DNA of 64,000 bases from CADEDH01 sp963732695 (GTDB lineage Bacteria > Actinomycetota > Acidimicrobiia > Acidimicrobiales > SZUA-35), in contig CAVTAP010000017.1 in NCBI GenBank assembly GCA_963732695.1, forward strand, positions 124,001-188,000, in the 5' to 3' direction. Shown piece by piece: positions 26,002 through 34,683 of the stretch. The position numbers and the translations under genes are program-made. Below the pieces are notes generated by a model. It did no database searches and was not told the DNA's origin. It saw only the letters and a program-made list of their open reading frames with translations. Position 1 is the stretch's first letter; each line of letters opens with the position of its first letter.

Positions 26002-26447
26002 TGTCAGTCGACCCAGCACAGGTGCTCCGTAGTCACGGGTTCCAGGTGACCGCCCAACGTCTCGCCGTTCTCCGCGCCGTCGCGTCGCATCCCCACAGCG
26101 CGCCCAACGACGTGATCGAGATCGTGCGGGGCGAGATCGGGGCGATCTCCCGGCAGTCGGTGTACGACACGCTCACCGCGCTGGCCGAGCACGGCGTCAT
26201 CCGCCGGATACAGCCCGCCGGGTCGCCTACGCGGTACGAGGACCGCGTCGGCGACAACCACCATCATCTGGTGTGCCGGAGCTGTGACCGGATGGTCGAC
26301 GTCGACTGCGCCGTCGACTACACGCCCTGCCTCACGCCCTCCGAAGCCTCGGGATTCCAGGTGGACGAGGCCGAGGTCATCTATTGGGGGCTTTGCCCTG
26401 AGTGCCAAACACGAGACCGTCAAGCATTGTTTCAGGAGATCCGATGA
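26001..26447 (+). CDS. furA: Fur-family repressor (FurA type) paired with katG
   Basis: This 148-aa protein has an N-terminal winged helix (VTAQRLAVLRAVASHPHSAP, ISRQSVYDTLTALAEHGVIR) and a C-terminal metal domain (GDNHHHLVCRSCDRMVDVDC with the HHH metal site; C-terminal CPEC). CxxC pairs indicate a structural zinc. FurA-type proteins sense metal and peroxide and repress themselves and katG. The GTG start is set by the promoter; a TTG at 25965 lies inside the -35 box and is rejected. ATGA overlap with katG shows an operon. Confidence 0.9.
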   Translation: MSVDPAQVLRSHGFQVTAQRLAVLRAVASHPHSAPNDVIEIVRGEIGAISRQSVYDTLTALAEHGVIRRIQPAGSPTRYEDRVGDNHHHLVCRSCDRMVDVDCAVDYTPCLTPSEASGFQVDEAEVIYWGLCPECQTRDRQALFQEIR

Positions 26448-28624
26448 CCGCTCGCCCAACCCAGACTCCCGAATGGGGTGCCCTCACCTCCAGTGAGGCC
26501 CAGTCCAACGAGAAGTGGTGGCCCAACCAGCTCAACCTGAGGATCCTCCACCAGCGGCATCCCGCCTCCAACCCCCTGGGTGACTTCGACTACGCCGAGG
26601 CCGTCTCGGCCATCGACTTCGATGGGCTGACCCGCGACGTCGATGCCCTCATGACCGACTCGAAGGAGTGGTGGCCGGCCGACTGGGGCCATTACGGCGG
26701 GCTCTTCATCCGCCTGAGCTGGCACGCCGCCGGCACCTACCGGGTGCACGACGGCCGGGGCGGGGCCGGCACCGGCGCCCAGCGGTTCGCCCCCCTCAAC
26801 TCCTGGCCCGACAACGGCAACCTCGACAAGGCCCGCCGTCTGCTGCTCCCGATCAAGCAGAAGTACGGCAAGGCCATCTCCTGGGCCGATCTGCTCGTGT
26901 TCGCCGGCAACCGGGCGCTGGAAACGATGGGCTTCACGACCTTCGGCTTCGCCTTCGGCCGGCCCGACATCTGGGCCGCCGAGGACGACGTCTACTGGGG
27001 GCCGGAGAACGAGTGGCTGGGCGACCAGCGCTACTCGGGCGACCGGGAGCTGGCCAACCCCCTGGCCGCGGTCCAGATGGGCCTGATCTACGTCAACCCG
27101 GAGGGTCCCAACGGGGTGCCCGACGCCCTGGCCTCGGGCCGTGACATCCGCGAGACGTTCAGCCGGATGGCCATGAACGACGAGGAGACGGTGGCCCTGG
27201 TGGTGGGCGGCCACACCTTCGGCAAGATGCACGGCAACGGCCCGGCCGAGGCCGTGGGGGCCGAGCCCGAGGGCGGCGGCCTGGCCGACCAGGGCTTCGG
27301 CTGGCTCAACGCCAACGCCTCGGGCAAGGGGGCCGACACGGTCACCTCCGGCCTCGAAGGGGCGTGGACCCCCACCCCCACCCAGTGGGACAACCTGTAC
27401 CTCGAGACCCTGTTCTCGCACGAATGGGAGCTGGTCAAGTCGCCGGCGGGGGCCAACCAGTGGCAGCCCCGGGAGGTCAAGGACGGCTTCTGGGTGCCCG
27501 ACGCCCACATCGAGGGCAAGCAGGCCCCGCCCACCATGTCCACCGCCGACATGGCCATGCTGATCGACCCGCTCTACCTGGAGATCGCCAAGCGCTTCCG
27601 GGAGAACCCCGACCAGCTGGCCGACGCCTTCGCCCGGGCCTGGTTCAAACTCCTGCACCGCGACATGGGGCCCGCCATCCGCTACGTCGGCCCCCAGGCC
27701 CCGGCCGAAGAGCTGGTGTGGCAGGACAACGTGCCGGCACCGCAGGGCGCGGTGATCAGCGCCACGGACATCGCCGAGCTGAAGGGCGCCATCCTCACCT
27801 CCGGCCTCACCACCGATCAGCTGGTCAAGACGGCGTGGGCCTCGGCCTCCACCTTCCGCTCCACCGACTTCCGGGGCGGGGCCAACGGGGCCCGGATCCG
27901 TCTGGAGCCCCAGGCCAGTTGGGACGTCAACGTCCAGTCCGGCGTGGGATCGGTGATCGCCGAGCTGGGTGAGATCCAGAGCACGTTCAACGCCAAGGGC
28001 GGCGCCGCCGTGTCCCTGGCCGACCTGATCGTGCTGGGTGGCACGGCGGCGGTGGAGGCGGCGGCGCAGGCCGCCGGCTACAGCGTCAACGTGCCGTTCA
28101 CTCCCGGTCGCACCGACGCCAGCCAGGACTCGACCGACGTGGAGGCCATGGGCTACCTGGAGCCGCTGGCCGACGGGTTCCGTAACTACGTGGCCAAGCA
28201 GGGTTCGGTGCCCACCGAGCACCTGCTGATCGACAAGGCGTTCCTGCTCAACCTGTCGGCCCCCGAGATGACCGCCCTGGTGGGCGGCCTGCGGGTGCTG
28301 GGGGCCAACGTCGGCTCCGAGGGCCACGGGGTGCTCACCAGCCGGCCCGGCCAGCTGACCACCGACTTCTTCACCAACCTGCTCGACATGGGCGTGGCCT
28401 GGAGCGCGGTGGGTGAGGCCGAGGACACCTTCGAGGGCCGCGACCGGGCCACCGGCGAGGTCCGCTGGACCGGAACCCGGGTCGATCTCGTGTTCGGCTC
28501 CAACAGCCAGCTGCGGGCCATCGCCGAGGAATACAGCGCCGCCGGTGGCGACCAGCTGTTCCTCGACGCCTTCGTGGCCGGCTGGGTGAAGGTCATGAAC
28601 AACGACCGGTTCGACCTGGACTGA
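26444..28624 (+). CDS. katG: Catalase-peroxidase KatG (copy 1)
   Basis: This 726-aa bifunctional heme enzyme destroys hydrogen peroxide. Distal residues R90, W93 and H94 (IRLSWHAAGTYR), proximal His H257 (VVGGHTFGK) and the Met-Tyr-Trp adduct partners Y216 (LIYVNPEGP) and M242 (SRMAMND) are all present, so catalase activity should be intact. The C-terminal non-heme half is full length. ATG 26444 follows AGGAG and overlaps furA. A 14-bp hairpin terminates the operon. Confidence 0.95.
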   Translation: MTARPTQTPEWGALTSSEAQSNEKWWPNQLNLRILHQRHPASNPLGDFDYAEAVSAIDFDGLTRDVDALMTDSKEWWPADWGHYGGLFIRLSWHAAGTYRVHDGRGGAGTGAQRFAPLNSWPDNGNLDKARRLLLPIKQKYGKAISWADLLVFAGNRALETMGFTTFGFAFGRPDIWAAEDDVYWGPENEWLGDQRYSGDRELANPLAAVQMGLIYVNPEGPNGVPDALASGRDIRETFSRMAMNDEETVALVVGGHTFGKMHGNGPAEAVGAEPEGGGLADQGFGWLNANASGKGADTVTSGLEGAWTPTPTQWDNLYLETLFSHEWELVKSPAGANQWQPREVKDGFWVPDAHIEGKQAPPTMSTADMAMLIDPLYLEIAKRFRENPDQLADAFARAWFKLLHRDMGPAIRYVGPQAPAEELVWQDNVPAPQGAVISATDIAELKGAILTSGLTTDQLVKTAWASASTFRSTDFRGGANGARIRLEPQASWDVNVQSGVGSVIAELGEIQSTFNAKGGAAVSLADLIVLGGTAAVEAAAQAAGYSVNVPFTPGRTDASQDSTDVEAMGYLEPLADGFRNYVAKQGSVPTEHLLIDKAFLLNLSAPEMTALVGGLRVLGANVGSEGHGVLTSRPGQLTTDFFTNLLDMGVAWSAVGEAEDTFEGRDRATGEVRWTGTRVDLVFGSNSQLRAIAEEYSAAGGDQLFLDAFVAGWVKVMNNDRFDLD

Positions 28625-28655
28625 TCCCGAGCCGGGTCGCCGCAGGCGAACTCAC

Positions 28656-28690
28656 GCAACCCTGCGGGTTGCCGCCACCCGCAGGGTTGC
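28656..28690 (+). terminator. Perfect 14-bp hairpin terminator after katG
   Basis: GCAACCCTGCGGGT (28656-28669) and ACCCGCAGGGTTGC (28677-28690) are exact inverted repeats around a 7-nt loop, 32 nt after the katG stop. No T tract follows. Confidence 0.75.
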
Positions 28691-28789
28691 CGTCCCAACG
28701 CTGACCACCCGAAGCAGGACTGGAGGAAATGCCAGGACTGTCGGCTGGAGGTCATCGGCGTCGCCCAATCCTGAGCCGCCGGCCGATTC

Positions 28790-29248
28790 TCACTGTCCCA
28801 GGGCCGACTGCAGATCGCGGACGTGCTCCTGGGTCTCGGTGAGGAGCGGCCGGAGCGCCTCGGCCACATCGGGTAGGCCCATATCGGTCACCTGCTGCAC
28901 CCGCTCGCGGTAGCGCTCCAGCTGGTCGGTCTCCAGGTCGAGGTCGGCCTGGAGCGCCTCGCGGGAGGTGGCGGTGACATCGCACGGGGCGACGGTGGTG
29001 GTCGGCACGCCGCCGAGGAACCCCACCTGCTCGGCCAGCACCACGGCGTGGTGCAGCTCCTGGCTGAGGTGCACCTTGAGTTCGTCCACGGTGCTGGTGT
29101 ACTCCGGGCCGGTGATCGTGGCGACGTGCTGCACGTACTGCACTATCGACTTGAACTCGAGCTCCAGGTCGCCATTCAGGTCCTCGACCAGTTGCCCGGT
29201 GTCGGTGGTGTTGCCGGCCGTCGTGGCCTCGGTGTTGCTCTGGGTCAT
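28790..29248 (-). CDS. Ferritin-like (bacterioferritin-type) domain protein
   Basis: This 152-aa protein is a four-helix bundle with iron-ligand spacing: helix 1 LEDLNGDLELEFKSIVQYVQ-like region (E and Y/H near 29-40), helix 2 LKVHLSQELHHAVVLAEQVG (ExxH), helix 4 ending TETQEHVRDLQSAL. It probably stores or detoxifies iron, which suits its place beside fur-katG, though it is on the opposite strand with its own unit. A short polar tail (TTAGNTTDTG) precedes the domain. Confidence 0.72.
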   Translation of the reverse strand: MTQSNTEATTAGNTTDTGQLVEDLNGDLELEFKSIVQYVQHVATITGPEYTSTVDELKVHLSQELHHAVVLAEQVGFLGGVPTTTVAPCDVTATSREALQADLDLETDQLERYRERVQQVTDMGLPDVAEALRPLLTETQEHVRDLQSALGQ

Positions 29249-29337
29249 TGGGGTCCGCTGCCCCGACGCACCGTTGACGAAACGACTGTCATCCCCGACC
29301 GGCGGTCACGCCGGCGGAAGTGGCGGGCATCTCCCGG

Positions 29338-31047
29338 TCACTGCACGAGGCCGAGATCGGTCTCGCTGTGGGGCTCGGGCCGGCGGTGGCGGGAGCCCAG
29401 ATCGAGCCGGGACAGCTCCCGCAGCTCGGGCCGCCCCTCGCCGTCGGGCGTGAAGTTCGCCACCACCAGTTCGATGTGGTCGCCGTCGTAGCGGAGCTCG
29501 CTGATGTTGTTGGCGAAGAACGGCCCGGCCACCGTGTCGATCGCGGGCCGGTTGTCACGCCGACGGGCGGCCCGCCGCAACAGCGCTCCGATGGCCCGCC
29601 CTGGCCGGGACAGAGCCAGCTGCATCACCTTGCGCTCGTGGGGATCGAGCGCGTTGCGGATGGGTGAGCTCACGACCTGCCACACCGGGGGCGCATCTCC
29701 GGCCGCCGGCAGCACCCGGGCGGCGTAGCTGAAGTGGATGTCGCCCGACACCACCACCACCGATCGCGGCCCGTCCTCGTCGGCTTGGAGGTCGGCCACC
29801 AACTGGGCGAACGCGGTGTACGACGCCCCGAACGCCGACCAGTCCTCCAGGTCGAGGGACCGCCGCACCCGTTCCCCGACCCGGGCCGCCCGCCGGCCCC
29901 ACACTCCGTCGCACACGGCCTCGCTCCACACCTGCAGGTCGTGCACGCCGTCGGCCACGAACACCGGCAGGGGAGTGGCCAGCACCAGATGGCCCGACGT
30001 CTCCCGGGCCCGTCCGGCCAGCCAGGCCCACTCGTCGTCGTCCACCATCAACCGCCGCTTCGGCTCCAGCACCCGGGAGTTCCGGCAGTCGACCATCACC
30101 ACGGTCACGTCGCCCACCTTCCGCACCGTGCTGAACCGGTAGCCACCGGGCAGCGGGGTGCTGCTCTCCGACTCGAAGGCCCAACGTCGGAGCAGCTCGG
30201 TGCCGTCACGCTCGGCCAGCAGCGCTTCGAGCAGGCCCTCGGCCCGGACCTGGGCCGGCGACAGGTTCCCCAGGTGCTGGTAGATCCAGTACGAGACGAG
30301 CCCGCCGATCACGTGCTCGGTCCACCACGGCTCCTGCCGCACGTCGTCCACCCACGCCGCCGAGATGTTCCAGTCGTCGATCATGTCGTGGTCGTCGAAC
30401 AGCATCATGCTCGGCACGGTCGACAGCAGCCACCGCTCAACCGGCTGGGACCACGACTCGTGGTACAGCCAGCAGTATTCCTCGAAGCCGGCCACGATGG
30501 CGGGCGGCAGATCCGACCCGTCGCCCCGCACGGCGGCGATCCGGTCCCGGGTGCCGGGCGAGCTGTCGTCGGCGTAGATCTGGTCGCCCACGAACAGCAG
30601 CAGATCGGGCCAGTCCTCCACCGGCCGGGTCTGGATCAGCAGCGCCTCGGCCCACAGCGAGTCGATGCCGCGGCCCTCGTGGTCGAACAGCCGCTCCAGG
30701 CTGAACGGCGGCTCGTGGGGCGCCGCCGCCCGGCACGATCCGGCCAGCACCATCACCCGCTGGCCCGGCACCGGCGTACGGATGACGCTGGGGGGCTGGC
30801 CCAGCGTCGGGTCGGGCCACACGACCCTCCCGTCGAGGGCCACCGAGTACTCGACACAGTCGCCCGGTGTGAGTCCCTCCACCAGCACCAGGGCGTAGTG
30901 GCGGCCGCCGACGCTGAACGTGGTTGTCCGGCGACCGAGCACCTCCACCGTGGCCGGTCGGTCGGTCTCCATCCAGATCGTGGCCGACGTGTCGTCGGCG
31001 TAGCGCAGCATCGGCCCCAGCAGCAGCACCGGCGCGGTCCCATCCAT
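29338..31047 (-). CDS. PhoD-like metallophosphatase/phosphodiesterase
   Basis: This 569-aa protein has an N-terminal beta-sandwich (MLRYADDTSATIWMETDRPA) and the PhoD/DUF7800-type metallophosphoesterase core with metal motifs VGDQIYADD, FDDHDMIDDW and VSGDIHFSY. No signal peptide is seen, so it is probably cytosolic, unlike classic secreted PhoD. It would cleave phosphodiesters or phosphomonoesters. ATG 31047 lies 6 nt after TATGCT (leaderless); a much longer open frame upstream is antisense to the DUF1206 gene and is rejected. It is divergent from the phospholipid cluster. Confidence 0.85.
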   Translation of the reverse strand: MDGTAPVLLLGPMLRYADDTSATIWMETDRPATVEVLGRRTTTFSVGGRHYALVLVEGLTPGDCVEYSVALDGRVVWPDPTLGQPPSVIRTPVPGQRVMVLAGSCRAAAPHEPPFSLERLFDHEGRGIDSLWAEALLIQTRPVEDWPDLLLFVGDQIYADDSSPGTRDRIAAVRGDGSDLPPAIVAGFEEYCWLYHESWSQPVERWLLSTVPSMMLFDDHDMIDDWNISAAWVDDVRQEPWWTEHVIGGLVSYWIYQHLGNLSPAQVRAEGLLEALLAERDGTELLRRWAFESESSTPLPGGYRFSTVRKVGDVTVVMVDCRNSRVLEPKRRLMVDDDEWAWLAGRARETSGHLVLATPLPVFVADGVHDLQVWSEAVCDGVWGRRAARVGERVRRSLDLEDWSAFGASYTAFAQLVADLQADEDGPRSVVVVSGDIHFSYAARVLPAAGDAPPVWQVVSSPIRNALDPHERKVMQLALSRPGRAIGALLRRAARRRDNRPAIDTVAGPFFANNISELRYDGDHIELVVANFTPDGEGRPELRELSRLDLGSRHRRPEPHSETDLGLVQ

Positions 31048-31059
31048 CGACCGAGCATA
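31047..31059 (-). promoter_or_regulatory. Leaderless -10 element of the PhoD-like gene
   Basis: On the minus strand TATGCT (31059-31054) is followed after 6 nt by ATG 31047, with no ribosome site, matching the leaderless spacing seen elsewhere in the window. Confidence 0.5.
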
Positions 31060-31218
31060 AGTTGTCTCGCCCGGTGCATGCGCCGTGCGGCGCAGGGAAG
31101 CATCACCAGGTTTCGTGGTCGGCGGGGCGGGGAAGTGCGGGAACACGCTCGCCGGCCGTTCCGTCATAACGACAGGCCGACGGTTACGGGTGCGACACGT
31201 CGCACGAGGAGGGATCAC

Positions 31219-32085
31219 ATGGGCGTAACCACCGCCAGTGGAATCGGTCGCGGGGCGAAGCCTGCCGCCAGGCAGGCGGCGAGCCGTTTCCGCCGTTTCG
31301 GACACATCGGCTGGATGGCCAAGGGCCTGGTGTACGCCCTCGTGGGCGTGCTGTTCATCCAGGTCGCGCTGGAACACGGCTCCGGCGGGGAGGCGGAAGC
31401 CAACCAGGCGGGAGCGGTGGAGACCGTGGCCGCCACCCAGTACGGTGCCGTGCTGCTCGCCGTGCTGGCCGCCGGCATCGTGCTGTACGTGGCCTGGCGG
31501 GCGTTCACCGTGGTGCTCCCCGGTGACTGGACGGGCAAGGCCCTGCTCAAGCGGATCGGCTACGCCGTGTCGGCCCTCGTCTACCTGTCGTTGCTGGCCA
31601 GCACGGTAGATGTCCTGGCCAACCGCAACCAGGATCCGGGGGCGTCCGAGGACCGCCGGCTGGAACGCCTGGTGACCGACGTGCTCGACCTCCCGGTGGG
31701 GCGGGTGCTGATCATCGTCGCCGGGCTGGCGTTCATGGGTGTGGGCGCCGCCTTCATCCACACCGGCGTCACCGGCGGCTACCGGGACTCGATGAGCGCC
31801 GGCGACCACGGCATCGAGGGCATGGCGATCGACCGTCTGGGGATGATCGGTTGGGTGGCCCGGGGGATCGCCTTCTTCCCCGTCGGCTTCTTCCTGATCC
31901 GGGCGGCCTGGACCTACAACCCCGACGAGGCGGCCGGCTTCGACGACTCGGTTCGGGAGATCGCCACCCATCCCGCCGGGGCCGTGGCCGCCGGCCTCAT
32001 GGGCCTCGGGTTCATCGCCTACGGCCTGTTCGCCGCCCTCTCGGCCCGCTACCAGCGACTGGAAGGACCCCGGAACCATGGCTGA
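31219..32085 (+). CDS. DUF1206 membrane protein
   Basis: This 288-aa protein is built of three repeats of a two-helix unit, each opening with a Gly-x-x-A/W-K/R-G motif (HIGWMAKGLVYALVGVLF about 28-45, then IGYAVSALVYLSLLA, then MIGWVARGIAFFPVGFFLI). This is the DUF1206 family, found mostly in actinobacteria and cyanobacteria, of unknown function. ATG 31219 follows GAGGAGGGA. It overlaps the PAP2 gene by 8 nt and starts a five-gene cluster, suggesting a link to phosphate, polyphosphate or membrane lipids. Confidence 0.87.
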   Translation: MGVTTASGIGRGAKPAARQAASRFRRFGHIGWMAKGLVYALVGVLFIQVALEHGSGGEAEANQAGAVETVAATQYGAVLLAVLAAGIVLYVAWRAFTVVLPGDWTGKALLKRIGYAVSALVYLSLLASTVDVLANRNQDPGASEDRRLERLVTDVLDLPVGRVLIIVAGLAFMGVGAAFIHTGVTGGYRDSMSAGDHGIEGMAIDRLGMIGWVARGIAFFPVGFFLIRAAWTYNPDEAAGFDDSVREIATHPAGAVAAGLMGLGFIAYGLFAALSARYQRLEGPRNHG

Positions 32086-32935
32086 CCTCGGCCTCACCCC
32101 CGCCGCATCCCGCCTGTCGTCACGACGCGGCAGCGCCGACCGGCGCGACCGCACCGGCGGCCATGCCTCGGGCTTCCCGCTGAGCTGGCGGGACCTGGGC
32201 GTGGCGATCCTCTACCTGATCGCCGTGATCGCCGCCGGCTCCCTGGCCGGCAAGGCCCTGGTCGACTGGGCCGCCCCCAACGCCGTCACCGACTACGACC
32301 TCCGCCTGGCCCAGGATCTGGTGGCCGACCGCACCAGCCAACTCAACGACGCGGCCATGGTCGGCTCGCTGCTGTCGAGCACGGTGGTGAAGATCGTCGT
32401 CACCCTGATCATCGCCGCCATCATGGGCCTGGTGTGGCGCCGGTGGCACGAGCCGGTGTTCGTGATCGGCACCCTGCTGTTCGAGGCGGGGGCCTTCGTG
32501 GCGATCACCCACATCGTCGAGCGGTCCCGCCCGCCGGTGGAGCAACTCGAAGGGTCGTCCATCGGCTCCAGCTTCCCCTCCGGTCACGTGGCGGCGGCCA
32601 CGGTGTACGCCGTGGTGGCCATGGTGATCTTCTGGCACTACCGCGCCACGGTGATCCGGCTACTGGCCGCCGCCGTGGCCGTGGCCCTGCCCCTCATCGT
32701 GGCCGCCGCCCGGGTCTACCAGGGGATGCACCACCTGAGCGACGTGGTGGCCGGCATCGTGCTGGGCATCGTGTCGATCGTCATCTGCTATTCCATCCTC
32801 GGCCCTCCCCACGACGCCCACCCGTACCGGCTGGGCCGGGAACGGCTCGGCCAGTACGGTCGGCGTCGACCCGACGACCGGTTTCCACCCGACGACCGCA
32901 TCGTCGACGCCACCGGGCGGGAGGCGGCACGATGA
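32078..32935 (+). CDS. PAP2-family membrane phosphatase
   Basis: This 285-aa protein has about six membrane helices and the acid-phosphatase signature in three parts: ERSRPP (about 147), SSFPSGH (about 163-169) and ARVYQGMHHLSDVVAG (about 211-226), whose His residues form the phospho-enzyme and proton donor. It would dephosphorylate phosphatidate, phosphatidylglycerol phosphate or undecaprenyl pyrophosphate at the membrane. The polar first 35 residues and basic tail are cytosolic. It overlaps both neighbours, so it is co-translated with the diacylglycerol kinase downstream. Confidence 0.88.
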   Translation: MADLGLTPAASRLSSRRGSADRRDRTGGHASGFPLSWRDLGVAILYLIAVIAAGSLAGKALVDWAAPNAVTDYDLRLAQDLVADRTSQLNDAAMVGSLLSSTVVKIVVTLIIAAIMGLVWRRWHEPVFVIGTLLFEAGAFVAITHIVERSRPPVEQLEGSSIGSSFPSGHVAAATVYAVVAMVIFWHYRATVIRLLAAAVAVALPLIVAAARVYQGMHHLSDVVAGIVLGIVSIVICYSILGPPHDAHPYRLGRERLGQYGRRRPDDRFPPDDRIVDATGREAAR

Positions 32936-33834
32936 CCGGAACCGTCGCCATCTGGAACCCGGCCAGCGGAGGAGCGGCCGACGAGGCCGACCTCCGGGCC
33001 GCACTGGGAGACGGGATCGACCTGCGGGAGACCACCGAGGACGACCCGGGCGGCGGCCAGACCGAGCAGGCCGTGGCCGAGGGGGCCGACCTGGTGGTGG
33101 CGTGCGGCGGTGACGGCACGGTGCGGGCCTGCCTCGCCGCCCTGGCCGACACCGACACGGCGCTGGCCATCGTGCCCCTCGGCACCGGCAACCTGCTGGC
33201 GTCCAACCTCGGCATCGCCACCGGCCTCGACGCCGCCGACGACGCCGGCCGGGGCACGCCCCACCGGATCGACATCGGCCGGATCAACGGAGAGGCCTTC
33301 GCCGTGATGGCCGGCACCGGGTTCGACGCCGCCATGATCGACGGCGCCCCAGCCGGGCTCAAAGCCCGCATCGGCACCCTGGCCTACGTGGTGTCGTGCC
33401 TGCGCAACCTCCACTGCCGCCTGGTCACCACCACGGTGGAGGTCGACGGCCGGCCGTGGCTCAACTCCCGGACCTCCATGGTGCTGGTGGGCAACTTCGG
33501 CACCGTGAGCGGCGGGCTGGCCGTGTTCCCCGACGCCGAGCCCGACGACGGCCTGCTCGATGTGGCCGTCTCCGCCGCCTCCACCCCCCGCCAGTGGCTG
33601 GCCTGGACCTGGCGGCTCCTGCGCCACCGGCCCGAGCCACACCACCTGGTGCAGCGCACCCGGGGCCGCCACATCGTGGTGACCCAGCACCGGGCCCGCC
33701 CCTACGAGCTCGACGGCGAAGTTCGGCCCGCCAGCCGCCGCCTCGAGATCGAGGTGTCCCCGGGTGCGCTCCTCCTCAACCAGAAGAACAGCAATCAGAA
33801 GGGCGACGATCAGGAAGGTGACCCCCCGGCATGA
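32932..33834 (+). CDS. Diacylglycerol/lipid kinase family protein (DagK catalytic domain)
   Basis: This 300-aa protein has the DAGK catalytic signature: AIWNPASGG (about 6-14), CGGDGTVRACL (58-68, nucleotide loop), LGTGNLLASNL and the C-terminal beta-sandwich (MVLVGNFGTVSGGL, EVSPGALLL). It should phosphorylate diacylglycerol or a related lipid, the opposite reaction to the coupled PAP2 phosphatase. The last ~15 residues are Asn/Lys/Asp-rich. ATG 32932 overlaps PAP2 by ATGA and its stop overlaps ppk2. Confidence 0.88.
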   Translation: MTGTVAIWNPASGGAADEADLRAALGDGIDLRETTEDDPGGGQTEQAVAEGADLVVACGGDGTVRACLAALADTDTALAIVPLGTGNLLASNLGIATGLDAADDAGRGTPHRIDIGRINGEAFAVMAGTGFDAAMIDGAPAGLKARIGTLAYVVSCLRNLHCRLVTTTVEVDGRPWLNSRTSMVLVGNFGTVSGGLAVFPDAEPDDGLLDVAVSAASTPRQWLAWTWRLLRHRPEPHHLVQRTRGRHIVVTQHRARPYELDGEVRPASRRLEIEVSPGALLLNQKNSNQKGDDQEGDPPA

Positions 33835-34670
33835 GCGAGCTCGACGACCTGCACAACCTGCTCCGCGCCCGGCCCGCCGCCGGCGCCGTGAACCTGGCCG
33901 GCTACGACCCGACCGATACCTCGGCCCAGCCATCGCGCCGGGCGGCCGAAGCCGAGCTGGCCCGGCTCCGGACCGACCTGTTCGACCTCCACGGCCGTCT
34001 GATCGCCGAATGCTCCCGCTCGGTGCTGCTCGTGCTCCAGGGGCTCGACTGCTCGGGCAAGGACGGCACGATCAAGCACGTGGTGATCGGCTGCAACCCG
34101 GCCGGGGTGAAGGTGGCCTCGTTCGTGGAGCCCACCAAGGAGGAGCAGGACCACGAGTTCCTGTGGCGATACCGCCAGTGCCTGCCGCCTCCCGGCCATC
34201 TCGGCGTGTTCAACCGGTCGTACTACGAGGACGCCATCGTCCCCCTGGCCTGCGCCACCGAGACGGCCGAGGTGGTGGACGACCGGATCGAGCGGATCAA
34301 CGAGCTCGAGACCGAGCTCCACGACAGCGGTACGGTGGTGGTGAAGTGCTTCCTCCACCTGTCCTACGACGAGCAGCGTCGGCGGTTCCTGCGCCGCTTG
34401 CGGCGGGACGACAAGCGGTGGAAGTTCAGCGAGTCCGACCTCGAGACCCGTCGCCGGTGGAACGAGTTCCAGGCCGCATACGGCTCGGTGCTGGCCCGCA
34501 CCAGCCCCGACCACGCCCCCTGGCTGGTCATCCCGGCCGACAACAAGTGGTACCGCAACTGGCTGGTGGCCCGGGTGCTGCGGGCCACGCTGACCGACAT
34601 GAACCTGGATTACCCCCGGATCGACCTCGACCTCGACCGCCTCGAGCTCCTGCTCCGGGCCCCCAACTGA
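33831..34670 (+). CDS. ppk2: Polyphosphate kinase 2 family protein
   Basis: This 279-aa P-loop kinase of the PPK2 family has Walker A GLDCSGKDG (71-79), the FVEPTKEEQDHEFLWRYRQ helix and lid region FNRSYYEDAIV, and the family C-terminus (DNKWYRNWLVARVL). It transfers phosphate between inorganic polyphosphate and nucleotides; the class (NDP or NMP user) cannot be decided here. ATGA overlap with the lipid kinase gene places it in the same transcript. Cys replaces the usual Ala/Met in the P-loop (GLDCSGK). Confidence 0.9.
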   Translation: MSELDDLHNLLRARPAAGAVNLAGYDPTDTSAQPSRRAAEAELARLRTDLFDLHGRLIAECSRSVLLVLQGLDCSGKDGTIKHVVIGCNPAGVKVASFVEPTKEEQDHEFLWRYRQCLPPPGHLGVFNRSYYEDAIVPLACATETAEVVDDRIERINELETELHDSGTVVVKCFLHLSYDEQRRRFLRRLRRDDKRWKFSESDLETRRRWNEFQAAYGSVLARTSPDHAPWLVIPADNKWYRNWLVARVLRATLTDMNLDYPRIDLDLDRLELLLRAPN

Positions 34671-34683
34671 CGGCCGGCGCCTG

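Noticed and set aside
31048..32154. N-terminal extension of the PhoD-like protein to 938 aa
   Set aside because: The added part is antisense to DUF1206, and a leaderless promoter marks the start at 31047.
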